NCBI RefSeq assembly: GCF_018129405.1
Contig: NZ_JAFCLP010000003.1
Coordinates: 186,001 to 250,000, forward strand
Source: Bradyrhizobium iriomotense
GTDB taxonomy: Bacteria; Pseudomonadota; Alphaproteobacteria; Rhizobiales; Xanthobacteraceae
Reading direction: 5' to 3'
DNA length: 64,000 nt
The notes under the pieces are model-generated. The model had not been told where the DNA came from. It worked only from the letters and a program-made list of their open reading frames with translations, and ran no database searches. A program made the translations under genes and the position numbers. Shown here piece after piece: positions 44,360 through 53,282 of this stretch. Positions within the stretch are counted from its first letter, which is position 1. Every line of letters starts with the position of its first letter.

Positions 44360-45358
44360 ATGGACAAGCTGCCCGCGCAAATGACCGTGGTCGCCATCTC
44401 CAAGCCTGGCGGACCGGAGGTGCTGGTGCCGGAACAACGAAGCCTTCCGCAGCCCGGTCCCGACGAGATCCTGGTCAAGGTCGAGGCCGCCGGCGTCAAC
44501 CGGCCCGACGTGGCGCAGCGCTCCGGCGCCTATCCGCCGCCGCCCGGCGCCAGCGACCTGCCCGGCCTCGAGATTGCCGGTGAAGTGGTCGCCGTCGGCA
44601 GCAACGCCAAGCGGCACAAGATCGGCGACAAGGTGATGTCGCTGGTCGCCGGCGGCGGCTATGCGCAGTACTGCATCGCCCAGGATGCCCAGGCCATGAG
44701 CGTGCCGCCGGCGCTGTCGATCAAGGAGGCCGGTGCGCTGCCGGAAACCCTGATGACGGTCTGGCACAACGTGTTCGAGCGCGGCGGCCTGAAGGCCGGC
44801 GAGACGCTGCTGATCCATGGCGGCTCCTCCGGCATCGGCACCATGGCGATCCAACTCGCGAAGGCGTTCGGCGCAAAGGTGTTCGTCACCGTGGGCTCGC
44901 AGGACAAGATCGACGCCTGCCTCAAGTTAGGGGCCGACCGCGCCATTAACTACAAGACCGAAGACTTCGTCACTGTGGTCAAGGAAGAGACCAACAAGGC
45001 CGGCGTCAATCTGATCCTCGATATGGTCGCCGGCGAGTATGTGGACCGCAACTACGATGCCGCCGCAGTGGACGGCCGCATCGTGCAGATCGCGACCCTC
45101 AACGGTCCCAAGATCACCGCCAATATCGCCAAGGTGATGGTCAAGCGCCTGACCCATACCGGCTCGACGCTGCGCCCCCGTAGTAATGCGGACAAGGCGG
45201 CGATGGTGGCCGCAATCGAGCAGAAAGTGATGCCGCTTTTGCGCGAAGGCCGTGTCAAACCGCTGATGGACAGCACTTTCCCGCTGGAAAAGGCCGCCGA
45301 CGCCCACCGGCGCATGGAGACGAGCGCACATATTGGCAAAATTGTGTTGGAGGTCTAG
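44360..45358 (+). CDS. NAD(P)H-quinone oxidoreductase, zinc-independent MDR family (PIG3-like)
   Basis: The 332-aa protein has the medium-chain dehydrogenase/reductase layout without the catalytic zinc ligands: MTVVAISKPGGPEVLVPEQR, the GroES-like VKVEAAGVNRPDVAQRSGAYPPPPGASDLPGLEIAGEV, the Rossmann segment LLIHGGSSGIGTMAIQLAKAFG and IVLEV at the end. This is typical of quinone oxidoreductase/PIG3 proteins that reduce quinones with NADPH. The gene is monocistronic between DUF1192 and the c-di-GMP gene. Confidence 0.92.
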   Translation: MDKLPAQMTVVAISKPGGPEVLVPEQRSLPQPGPDEILVKVEAAGVNRPDVAQRSGAYPPPPGASDLPGLEIAGEVVAVGSNAKRHKIGDKVMSLVAGGGYAQYCIAQDAQAMSVPPALSIKEAGALPETLMTVWHNVFERGGLKAGETLLIHGGSSGIGTMAIQLAKAFGAKVFVTVGSQDKIDACLKLGADRAINYKTEDFVTVVKEETNKAGVNLILDMVAGEYVDRNYDAAAVDGRIVQIATLNGPKITANIAKVMVKRLTHTGSTLRPRSNADKAAMVAAIEQKVMPLLREGRVKPLMDSTFPLEKAADAHRRMETSAHIGKIVLEV

Positions 45359-45497
45359 GCCAGCGGCCCACTGGAGACGCCGGAAACCCTTTGATTTTCC
45401 TCGCTTTCGTGGCATCTATCGCGACGCACCGAACCAATTCTGTCCGGTGTGAAATCGTCTTCCACCGAAGAGTTGCGTCGAACGCGGAGAACTGGCC

Positions 45498-48374
45498 TTG
45501 CGTCTGATCAGGTGCCTCGCGCCCATCGCGCTGGGCCTCATGATTCTTGTCGCCGCGTACCCCGCGCGCGCGCTCGACGCCGTCAGCGTCCGCAGTGACG
45601 CGCCCGCGATCGACCTCACCGGCGTGCTCGAGCATCAGCGCAGCGATGCCGACCGCATCCAGGTCTCGACCGCGCCCGGCACCGACGGCATCGTCCGCCG
45701 CATCGAGGTGCGCGCCCGCGAGGGCGGACAGAACTGGGTGGTGTTCGCGCTCGCCAACAACACCGACGACCAGCTCGACCGCCTGATCGTCGCTCCGCAC
45801 TACCGCATCGTCTCCTCGGGATTGCTCTGGCCCGACCTCGGGCTGTCGCGCATCGCGACGATCACGCCTTCGATCGGCGACCGGCCCGAACGTCAGGAAA
45901 GCGCAACCGCGGACGTGTTCCGTATCACGCTCGATCCCGGCGCCGTCGTCACCTTCGTCGCAGAGCTGCGCACCGACAAGCTGCCACAGCTCTATCTGTG
46001 GGAGCCGGAAGCCTACAAAGACAAGGTCAACTCGTTCACGCTCTACCAGGGTATCGTGATCGGCATCTCCGGCTTGCTTGCGCTGGTGCTGACCATCCTG
46101 TTCGTGGTGAAGGGCAGCATCATGTTCCCGGCCGCCGCGGCGCTGGCCTGGGCGGTGCTGGTCTATATCGGCGTCGATTTCGGCTTCTGGGGCAAGGTGC
46201 TCGACATGTCGAACAACGCCGAGCGCATCTGGCGCGCGGCGGGCGAGGCGATCCTGGCGGCGACGCTGCTGGTGTTCCTGTTCGCGTATCTGAACCTCAG
46301 TCGCTGGCATGTGCGCTATTCGCACATCACGGTGGGCTGGCTGGCGTTCCTGGGATCTCTCGTCGCACTCGCGCTGTTCGATCCGGCCGTCGCCTCCGGG
46401 ATCGCGCGCATCTCGCTGGTGCTGATCGCCTTCGCTGGTTTCGCGCTGATCGTCTATCTCTCCACCCACGGCTTCGACCGCGCGGTGCTGCTGATCCCGA
46501 CCTGGTTCCTCCTCGTGGTCTGGGTGGTTGCGGCCGGCATGACGGTCGCGGGCTCCGTCACCAACGACATCGTCGGCCCTGCCCTGCTCGGCGGCCTCGT
46601 GCTGATCGTGATGCTGATCGGCTTCACGGTGATGCAGCACGCCTTTGCCGGCGGCGGTGCCACCACCGGCGTCGTCTCCGACATCGAGCGGCGGGCCTTG
46701 GCGCTGGCCGGCTCCGGCGATCTGATCTGGGACTGGGACGTGTCCGCCGACAAGGTCTTTACCAGCCCCGAGACCGAAGCCCTGCTCGGACTGAAGCGCG
46801 GCACGCTGGAAGGCCCGGCCGCCTCGTGGCTCGAGGTGCTGCATCCGCTCGACCAGGACCGTTTCCGCGCCGCGCTCGACAGCGTGCTCGACCAGCGCCG
46901 CGGCCGCCTGGTGCAGGATTTCCGCCTGCGCACGCCGGATGGTCACTTCATGTGGTTCGCGCTGAAGGCGCGCCCGGTGGTCGGCTCCGACGGCGAGGTC
47001 TCGCGCGTGGTCGGCACGCTCACCGACGTGACCGAGCTGCGCAACGCCGAGGAGCGCCTGCTGCACGATTCCGTGCATGACAACCTCACCGGCCTGCCCA
47101 ACCGCAAGCTGTTCATGGACCGGCTCGGCGCGGTCGCAAACTTCGCCAAGACCATGCCGACGCTGCGGCCGACGCTGATGGTGATCGACCTCGACCGCTT
47201 CAAGCAGGTCAACGATTCCGTCGGCATTGCGGTCGGCGATTCCATCCTGCTGACGCTCGCCCGCCGCCTCACCCGCATCCTGAAGCCGCAGGACACGCTG
47301 GCGCGGCTGGCCGGCGACCAGTTCGGCCTGATCCTGCTGTCGGAGCAGGATCCGGCGCGGATCACCAATTTCGCCGAGACCATCCGCAAGACCATCCGCG
47401 CGCCGATCGCGTTCAACGATCGCGAGATCTTCCTGACGGCTTCAATTGGCCTTGCGCTCTCCGACCCGCAGACGCAGCTGACGGACGAGATCATCAAGGA
47501 CGCCGAGCTTGCGATGTACCATTCCAAGCGCATCGGCGGCGACCGCATCGACGTCTACAAGCCGGCGATGCGCGCGCGAAAGACCGACCGCCTGACGCTG
47601 GAGAGCGAATTGCGCCGCGCCATCGAGCGGCAGGAGATCACGATCCTGTACCAGCCGATCGTGCGGCTGGAGGATCGCTCCGTCGCCGGCTTCGAGGCCC
47701 TGGCGCGCTGGGATCATCCGAAGCTCGGGCGCATGGCGCCGTCGGAGTTCATCTCCATCGCGGAAGAGACCGGCCTGATCGTCGACCTCGGCATGTTCGT
47801 GCTCGACCAGACCGCCAAGCAGCTCTCGGTGTGGCAACGCGCGATGCGCTCGCGCGAGCCGATCTTCGCTTCCGTCAACGTCTCCTCGCGGCAGCTGCTG
47901 CGCCACGACCTCATCCACGACATCCGCACCGTGCTGTCGCGCTCCTCGGTGGCGCGCGGCACGCTCAAGCTCGAGCTGACGGAATCGCTGGTGATGGAGA
48001 ATCCGGAGCACGCAGCGCAGATGCTGACGCGCATCCGCGAGCTCGGCACCGGGCTGTCGCTCGACGATTTCGGCACCGGCCATTCCTCGCTGGCCTATCT
48101 GCAGCGCTTCCCGTTCGACACCATCAAGATCGACCAGTCCTTCGTGCGCACCACCAACCGCGGCACCCGGCCGGTGATCCTGAAGTCGATCATCGCGCTG
48201 GCGCACGATCTCGGCATGGACGTCGTGGCCGAAGGCGCCGAGACCGATTCCGACGCGGTCGAGCTCTACCAGATGGGCTGCGAATACGCGCAAGGTTTTG
48301 CCTTCGGCGAGCCGATGGACGCCGATGCCGCGATGCGCCTTCTGACAGAAGTGCGGCTGGAAGCGGCGAGCTGA
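45498..48374 (+). CDS. Membrane-bound PAS-GGDEF-EAL protein with 7TM-DISM-like sensor, degenerate GGDEF
   Basis: The 958-aa protein starts at a TTG preceded by GGAG and has a Sec-type signal (LAPIALGLMILVAAYPARALD), an extracytoplasmic domain (to about residue 180), a block of about seven membrane helices (185-385) resembling 7TM-DISM receptors, a PAS domain (about 400-525), then GGDEF and EAL. The GGDEF site reads LAGDQFG, so cyclase activity is unlikely. The EAL part keeps FEALARWDHP, NVSSRQL, ELTES, DDFGTGHSSL, KIDQSFV and EGAET, consistent with an active c-di-GMP phosphodiesterase. Such proteins lower c-di-GMP in response to an outside signal; the ligand is unknown. Confidence 0.92.
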   Translation: MRLIRCLAPIALGLMILVAAYPARALDAVSVRSDAPAIDLTGVLEHQRSDADRIQVSTAPGTDGIVRRIEVRAREGGQNWVVFALANNTDDQLDRLIVAPHYRIVSSGLLWPDLGLSRIATITPSIGDRPERQESATADVFRITLDPGAVVTFVAELRTDKLPQLYLWEPEAYKDKVNSFTLYQGIVIGISGLLALVLTILFVVKGSIMFPAAAALAWAVLVYIGVDFGFWGKVLDMSNNAERIWRAAGEAILAATLLVFLFAYLNLSRWHVRYSHITVGWLAFLGSLVALALFDPAVASGIARISLVLIAFAGFALIVYLSTHGFDRAVLLIPTWFLLVVWVVAAGMTVAGSVTNDIVGPALLGGLVLIVMLIGFTVMQHAFAGGGATTGVVSDIERRALALAGSGDLIWDWDVSADKVFTSPETEALLGLKRGTLEGPAASWLEVLHPLDQDRFRAALDSVLDQRRGRLVQDFRLRTPDGHFMWFALKARPVVGSDGEVSRVVGTLTDVTELRNAEERLLHDSVHDNLTGLPNRKLFMDRLGAVANFAKTMPTLRPTLMVIDLDRFKQVNDSVGIAVGDSILLTLARRLTRILKPQDTLARLAGDQFGLILLSEQDPARITNFAETIRKTIRAPIAFNDREIFLTASIGLALSDPQTQLTDEIIKDAELAMYHSKRIGGDRIDVYKPAMRARKTDRLTLESELRRAIERQEITILYQPIVRLEDRSVAGFEALARWDHPKLGRMAPSEFISIAEETGLIVDLGMFVLDQTAKQLSVWQRAMRSREPIFASVNVSSRQLLRHDLIHDIRTVLSRSSVARGTLKLELTESLVMENPEHAAQMLTRIRELGTGLSLDDFGTGHSSLAYLQRFPFDTIKIDQSFVRTTNRGTRPVILKSIIALAHDLGMDVVAEGAETDSDAVELYQMGCEYAQGFAFGEPMDADAAMRLLTEVRLEAAS

Positions 48375-48394
48375 TCGCTCCGCGAGTCCGGTAT

Positions 48395-48474
48395 CGTAGG
48401 GTGGGCAAAGGCGCACTTGCGCCGTGCCCACCATCCAGAAGTGGTGGGCACGCTTGCGCTTTGCCCACCCTACG
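48395..48474. repeat. Intergenic palindromic repeat, family E
   Basis: CGTAGGGTGGGCAAAGGCGC is matched by GCGCTTTGCCCACCCTACG, with inner GTGCCCACCA/TGGTGGGCAC. It is a close copy of the element at 16.3 kb. Confidence 0.88.
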
Positions 48475-48506
48475 AGACCGTTGGATGCGGAGAGACAGTC
48501 AGCCCC

Positions 48507-48770
48507 TCACCGCCGCCGGTCGTTCTTCCGCTTCGTAAACCGCACGCTCTGGCCGTCAGGCATCCGTGTCGCCACGAAGCCGGCGGCGAGGCAGGCTTCG
48601 CGCTGCGGCATCTGGATGTCGGGGCTGCGCAAGCTGTCCCACCACGAGGCGCGATTGGCCGCGCGCGGCAGGGCTACGCCGATGATCTCCTCGATCTCTT
48701 CGAAAGTCAGCACGAATTCCGTCTGCTTCTGCCGCAGCAGATAATCGCGCAACGCGTCGTAGTCGTTCAC
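48507..48770 (-). CDS. Small DUF7662-like protein
   Basis: The 87-aa protein has MNDYDALRDYLLRQKQTEFVLTFEEIEEIIGVALPRAANRASWWDSL and GFVATRMPDGQSVRFTKRK. The order 'Y.aL..yL..q....v.lTFeEIE.iiG..LP..A....WW' followed by 'Vrf.R' is that of the DUF7662 family (named from memory), small proteins seen in many bacteria and often next to restriction or other accessory genes. Function is unknown. It lies between two c-di-GMP genes but on the opposite strand. Confidence 0.7.
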   Translation of the reverse strand: MNDYDALRDYLLRQKQTEFVLTFEEIEEIIGVALPRAANRASWWDSLRSPDIQMPQREACLAAGFVATRMPDGQSVRFTKRKNDRRR

Positions 48771-48912
48771 AATCGTCCTCTCGTGCCCGGAGATCTGGCC
48801 TGCCGAAAATCGTTAGCCGCATCAACCGATTCTTAACTCATTGCGGCAGCGCCGTACCAGCTTAAACACTGCTCAAGGTTTAGGGCGCATCCATCAGGGT
48901 CGGGAGCAAGCG

Positions 48913-50409
48913 ATGCTGTCTGGATGGCGCGAAGTCATGGCCCGCCGGCCGTGGCGGATTTCGGCGAAATTGTTGATCATCTCGTCCGTGGTGACGGTGA
49001 TCGGCTTTTCCGCCATTTGCGTCAACGTCATGCTCGACATGCGCCGCGGTGAGGAGGCGCTGGCCCGCCAGACGCTGGAAAACCTCGCCACGACCATCGA
49101 ATCCGACATCAGCCGCAACATCGAGATCTACGATTTGTCGCTGAAGGCAGTCGCCGGCAACATGCTGCTGCCGGAGCTCGCCACAGTCTCGAAGCCGATC
49201 CGCCACCTGATCCTGTTCGATCATGCGACGACGGCCCGGCATTTCGGCGCCATCCAGGTCTATGATGCGGAGGGCCGGCTGACCATCGACGCATCCACGC
49301 TCGACCCGGCACCCGAGAATCGCGGCGACGAGGATTATTTCAAAATCCACCGCGACAATCCCGGCGCCGGGCTTTTCATCAGCCGCCCGATGCTGTTCCG
49401 CGGCGCTTATTCGATCGTGCTGAGCCGGCGCATCAGCGACACCGATGGTGGCTTCCTCGGCGTCGTCGCGGGCGCGATCCGCTTCGGCTATTTCCACGAA
49501 TTGTTCGAGCGCCTGAGCCTCGATCCCGAAGATACGATCACGGTGCTCAAGCGCGACCGCACCATCATGATGCGGCGGCCGTTCGATCTCGACGTGATCG
49601 GCAGGAACCTGAACGACCGTCAGAACTGGAAGGCCGACAATCTTCGCGTCGGCGGCTCCTATGCGGGGCAAGGCCCCGTCGACACCACGCCGAGGCTCTA
49701 TGTTCGCAGCAACGGCGACAGCCCGCTGTTCGTCGTCGCCGGCAAGCCTCTGAGCGCAGTGTTCGAGCTATGGCGGAAGGAAGCCTATCGAATCGGCGCC
49801 GTGGTGCTGGCGCTCATCGTGTTCATGCTGGCATCGACGCTCGTGCTCGCGCGCGAGATCGGGCGGCGCGCCGAGGCCGAGCGCAAGCTCGAGGAGCTGG
49901 CGACGACGGATGCGCTCACCGGATTGAAGAACCGCCGCAGGTTCGACACCGTCATCGACGTCGAATGGCGGCGCGCCATGCGCCAGAAGACGCCGGTCGC
50001 GCTGCTGATGATCGATGCCGATCACTTCAAGGCCTACAACGACACGTTCGGCCACCAGGCCGGCGACCAGGTTCTGGTCGGCATCGCCATCTGCATTTCC
50101 GACTCGGTGCGGCGCGCGGGCGACTGCGCCGCGCGTTATGGCGGCGAGGAATTCGCGGTGCTGCTGCCGGACACCTCGGCCACTGAGGCCTTCAAGATCG
50201 CCGAGACGATCCGCCTCAAGGTGCAGGGCTGGTCCGACGACCAGGCGGCATCGACGGTGTCTTGCGGCATCGCCAGCCTCGTCCCCGCCGCCGGCATGGA
50301 CTGGACGATCCTCGTTGCCGCCGCCGACAAGGCGCTCTACGCCGCGAAAGCCGGCGGCCGCAACCAGTCCGTGGTCGCGAGCCTGCCGAAGCTGTCGCTG
50401 GTGGCGTGA
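48913..50409 (+). CDS. Diguanylate cyclase with dCache-like periplasmic sensor
   Basis: The 498-aa protein has a first membrane helix (about 20-40), a periplasmic sensor of the PDC/Cache type (about 45-290, with YDAEGRLTIDAS and DEDYFKIHRDNPGAGLFISRP), a second helix (about 298-318) and a C-terminal GGDEF domain. The active site is ARYGGEEFAVLLPD, and an RAGD I-site lies five residues before it, so the enzyme is expected to be active and product-inhibited. It makes c-di-GMP, opposite in action to the EAL protein 540 bp upstream. The start ATG at 48,913 is preferred over an upstream TTG. Confidence 0.93.
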   Translation: MLSGWREVMARRPWRISAKLLIISSVVTVIGFSAICVNVMLDMRRGEEALARQTLENLATTIESDISRNIEIYDLSLKAVAGNMLLPELATVSKPIRHLILFDHATTARHFGAIQVYDAEGRLTIDASTLDPAPENRGDEDYFKIHRDNPGAGLFISRPMLFRGAYSIVLSRRISDTDGGFLGVVAGAIRFGYFHELFERLSLDPEDTITVLKRDRTIMMRRPFDLDVIGRNLNDRQNWKADNLRVGGSYAGQGPVDTTPRLYVRSNGDSPLFVVAGKPLSAVFELWRKEAYRIGAVVLALIVFMLASTLVLAREIGRRAEAERKLEELATTDALTGLKNRRRFDTVIDVEWRRAMRQKTPVALLMIDADHFKAYNDTFGHQAGDQVLVGIAICISDSVRRAGDCAARYGGEEFAVLLPDTSATEAFKIAETIRLKVQGWSDDQAASTVSCGIASLVPAAGMDWTILVAAADKALYAAKAGGRNQSVVASLPKLSLVA

Positions 50410-50460
50410 GGGGTTGCATCTACGGCGTCGTTGCGATGAGCAGCGCGCCAAATACTCAGC

Positions 50461-50626
50461 GTCGTCCTGGCGAAAGCCAGGACCCATTACCCCAGGGAGC
50501 AGTTTGGCGAAGACTCGTGGTCGTCGATCCGGGCCACAATTTCGTCTTGGGGTAATGGGTCCTGGATCGGCGCTACGCCCTGGACAACGCTATGCGTTGC
50601 CCAGGGCTACGCTTGTCCAGGACGAC
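50461..50626. repeat. Intergenic palindromic repeat, family D
   Basis: It starts GTCGTCCTGGCGAAAGCCAG-GACCCATTACCCC and ends GGGGTAATGGGTCCTGG and CTTGTCCAGGACGAC. It also contains TTTGGCGAAGACTCGTGG in the loop, a phrase found in the family A copy at 58.4 kb. Confidence 0.85.
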
Positions 50627-50635
50627 GTTGGAGAG

Positions 50636-51511
50636 CTACTGCCCCAGATACTTCTTCATCTCCGCGATCAGGCCGTCGCGCAGCTCGGGGCGCTTCAGGC
50701 CGTAGGCGATGTTGGCGCGGAGGAAGCCGGGCTTGGAGCCGCAATCATGACGCTCGCCCTCGAACTCGACGCCGTAGAATTTCTGCGACTTGGCAAGGCC
50801 GATCATGGCGTCGGTGAGCTGGATCTCGCCGCCGGCGCCGCGCTCCTGGGTCTCCAGGATCTTGAAGATCTCCGGCTGCAGGATGTAGCGGCCGGTGATC
50901 GAGAGGTTTGAGGGCGCGGTGCCCTTGGCCGGCTTCTCGACCATGCCATCGACCTCGAACATCTTGCCGGTGCGTTTGCCGACGCCGCAGATGCCGTATT
51001 GATGGGTGAGATGATCGGGCACCGCCTCGACCGCGATCAAATTGGATTTCTCGCCGAGCGTCGCAGCCGTCTCGATCATCTGCTTCAGGCAGCCGGGGGT
51101 GTTGAGCACGAGCTCGTCCGGCAGCACGACCGCGAACGGCTCGTTGCCGACGATGTCGCGCGCGCACCAGACCGCGTGGCCGAGGCCGAGCGGCGCCTGC
51201 TGGCGGGTGAAGCTGACGGCGCCGGCGTCCGGCTGGTTCTGCGCCAGAATCTCCTGCTCGGCCTTCTTGCCGCGCGCGGCCAGCGTCGCGTCGAGCTCGA
51301 ACATCCTGTCGAAATGGTCTTCGATGACATTTTTGTTGCGGCCGGTGACGAAGATGAAGTGCTCGATGCCGGCCTCCCTCGCCTCGTCATAGACATACTG
51401 GATCAGCGGCTTGTCGACGATGGTCAGCATCTCCTTCGGCATCGCCTTGGTGGCGGGCAGGACGCGGGTGCCGAGGCCGGCGACGGGGAATACGGCTTTG
51501 CGAATTTTCAT
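50636..51511 (-). CDS. galU: UTP-glucose-1-phosphate uridylyltransferase
   Basis: The 291-aa protein has the nucleotidyltransferase signature KAVFPVAGLGTRVLPATKAMPKEMLTIVDKP, VTGRNKNVIEDHFD, QQAPLGLGHAVWCARD, FAVVLPDELV and KLIAVEAVP-type segments, ending in GSKPGFLRANIAYGLKRPEL. It makes UDP-glucose for polysaccharide and glycolipid synthesis. It is divergent from the lytic transglycosylase gene across a 200-bp AT-rich gap that must hold both promoters. Length is standard. Confidence 0.97.
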   Translation of the reverse strand: MKIRKAVFPVAGLGTRVLPATKAMPKEMLTIVDKPLIQYVYDEAREAGIEHFIFVTGRNKNVIEDHFDRMFELDATLAARGKKAEQEILAQNQPDAGAVSFTRQQAPLGLGHAVWCARDIVGNEPFAVVLPDELVLNTPGCLKQMIETAATLGEKSNLIAVEAVPDHLTHQYGICGVGKRTGKMFEVDGMVEKPAKGTAPSNLSITGRYILQPEIFKILETQERGAGGEIQLTDAMIGLAKSQKFYGVEFEGERHDCGSKPGFLRANIAYGLKRPELRDGLIAEMKKYLGQ

Positions 51512-51715
51512 GGGATTGATCGAATACCTGAGGGCAAGCGTGACGGGAGCAATGGCATCTTGCTAGCTTGTTTGCAGCCGCTAACAAAGGCGGATGTGGG
51601 GCCTCGCGCATGCCGAGTTAAGAAAAAAGCAGCCATTAAAATTTCACCTTTGTTAAGCAATTGGCAACCGTAACCGGGCCTCCTGATGGCGGATTTTTGG
51701 CCGGACAGGTGGGAC

Positions 51716-53101
51716 ATGATGCAATCGATGGCAGGGCTGGCAAAACGTGCTGGATCCGTGACCTCTGGAGCGATGATTGCGGCCGTCTTGTTGCTGCCGG
51801 CTTGCGCACATGCTCAGGCGCGGAACGGGCTGTCGAACCTGTTCGGCGGCATTTTCTCAGGCTCGAACCCTGCTCCATCACAACCCGCGCCCGGCCCCAA
51901 CGGCGCTCAACCCTGGAGCGGCGAGGACGGCGCCTCCGGCCATCCGCTGATGACGGCCGCCGCGATCCGCGAGGCCGCCGGCAATTTCAACAATTGCGTT
52001 GCCGGCATGTGGCCCGACGCCGCACGGCGCGGCATCACCCAGGACAACTTCCAGCGCTTCACCGCGGGCCTCAGCCCCGATCTGCGCATCATGGACCTGA
52101 TGGACTCGCAGCCGGAGTTCACAAAATCGATCTGGGACTATCTCGACATCCTCGTGAACGACAACCGCCTCGCCAAGGGCCGCGAGGTGCTCGCCAAATA
52201 CAAGGCGCAGTTCGACGCCACGGAGAAGGCCACCGGCGTCGATCGCTACATCATCGCCTCGATCTGGGGCATCGAGTCCAATTACTCGACGCAGATGGGC
52301 GACCGCAGCGTGCTGCAATCGACCGCGACGCTCGCCTGCATCGGCCGCCGCCAGGCCTATTTCAGGGACGAATTCCTCTCCGCATTGGAGATCCTCAACC
52401 GCGGCGATCTGCGCCCTGAGCAGATGCGCGGCTCCTGGGCCGGCGCCTTCGGCCCGACCCAGTTCATGCCGACCGCGTTCAAGCGCTTTGCCGTGGACGG
52501 CGATGGCGACGGACGGCGCGACGTCGTCGACAATCCCACCGACCTGATCGCCTCCACCGCCAACAATTTGAAGAAGGACGGCTGGCAGTCCGGCCAGACC
52601 TGGGGCTTCGAGGTCGTGGTGCCGCAAGGGTTCAACTACATGCTGGCCGACCGCGCCAAGGCGCAGACGATTGCGCAATGGGAGAAGCTCGGGCTGAAGC
52701 GGGCCACAGGCCAGCCCTTCCCGCACCCGGCGGAGAAAGCCTATCTTCTGGCGCCGGCGGGCGCGCAGGGCCCCGGCTTCCTGATGCTGCAGAACTACCG
52801 TGTCATCATGAAGTACAACCCGGCCGAGGCCTATGCGCTGGCGATCGGCCATTTCGCCGACCGCCTGCGTGGAGGGCAGCCCTTCGTGCAGCCCTGGCCG
52901 CGCCAGGAGCGCGAGCTGTCCCGCACCGAGCGGCTGGAACTGCAGCAGCTCCTGGCCCAGCGCGGCTTCTACAAGGGCACCCCGGACGGCCAGTTCGGCG
53001 GCCAGACAAGGGAGGCGCTCCGCAACTTCCAGGCCTCGATGGGGATCCCTGCGGACGGTTTTGCCTCCTCCAACGTGCTGGACCGGCTGCGCGGGCGGTA
53101 A
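51716..53101 (+). CDS. MltB-type lytic murein transglycosylase with peptidoglycan-binding domain
   Basis: The roughly 461-aa protein has an N-terminal signal (SGAMIAAVLLLPACAHAQA; the ACAH sequence is close to a lipobox). A disordered Pro-rich part follows, then an MltB/SLT family catalytic domain with YIIASIWGIESNYSTQMGDR (catalytic Glu), LACIGRRQAYFRDEF, GSWAGAFGPTQFMPTAF and DLIASTANNLKKDGW. The C terminus is a PG_binding_1 domain (RLELQQLLAQRGFYKGTPDGQFGGQTREALRNFQ). It cleaves glycan strands in the periplasm to form anhydro-muropeptides. The start is uncertain among ATGs at 51,686, 51,716 and 51,719. Confidence 0.92.
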   Translation: MMQSMAGLAKRAGSVTSGAMIAAVLLLPACAHAQARNGLSNLFGGIFSGSNPAPSQPAPGPNGAQPWSGEDGASGHPLMTAAAIREAAGNFNNCVAGMWPDAARRGITQDNFQRFTAGLSPDLRIMDLMDSQPEFTKSIWDYLDILVNDNRLAKGREVLAKYKAQFDATEKATGVDRYIIASIWGIESNYSTQMGDRSVLQSTATLACIGRRQAYFRDEFLSALEILNRGDLRPEQMRGSWAGAFGPTQFMPTAFKRFAVDGDGDGRRDVVDNPTDLIASTANNLKKDGWQSGQTWGFEVVVPQGFNYMLADRAKAQTIAQWEKLGLKRATGQPFPHPAEKAYLLAPAGAQGPGFLMLQNYRVIMKYNPAEAYALAIGHFADRLRGGQPFVQPWPRQERELSRTERLELQQLLAQRGFYKGTPDGQFGGQTREALRNFQASMGIPADGFASSNVLDRLRGR

Positions 53102-53201
53102 AATCGCGCCGAAAGTAACCCTGAACAGGGATTTTGCCCGGCGGCCTTGACGGGGGCGGCTGTTCCCCGGTGTATGGCGCGAGAATCCGTCAAAAATCCG
53201 C

Positions 53202-53235
53202 AACGGAATCTGCCCGTTTGGCGCCCGATTCCGTT
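53202..53235. promoter_or_regulatory. Inverted repeat upstream of the SGNH-like gene
   Basis: AACGGAATC (53,202-53,210) and GATTCCGTT (53,227-53,235) are perfect 9-bp arms separated by 16 bp. A TATTAT element immediately follows the right arm (53,235-53,240), so a protein bound here would control the promoter. A second partial copy, GAGAATCCGTCA, lies just upstream. Confidence 0.5.
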
Positions 53236-53282
53236 ATTATATCGAGCCTATTCCAGACCCCATTGCGCGCGGCCGAGATCGC

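Noticed and set aside
45255-47078. A 607-codon open frame antisense to the PAS-GGDEF-EAL gene
   Set aside because: Shadow frame rich in His, Arg, Gln and Asp; no start context and no domain.
16286-48474. Family E repeats considered as insertion sequence ends
   Set aside because: The two copies are 32 kb apart with ordinary core genes between them, and no transposase or target duplication is visible; they fit a dispersed palindromic repeat better.
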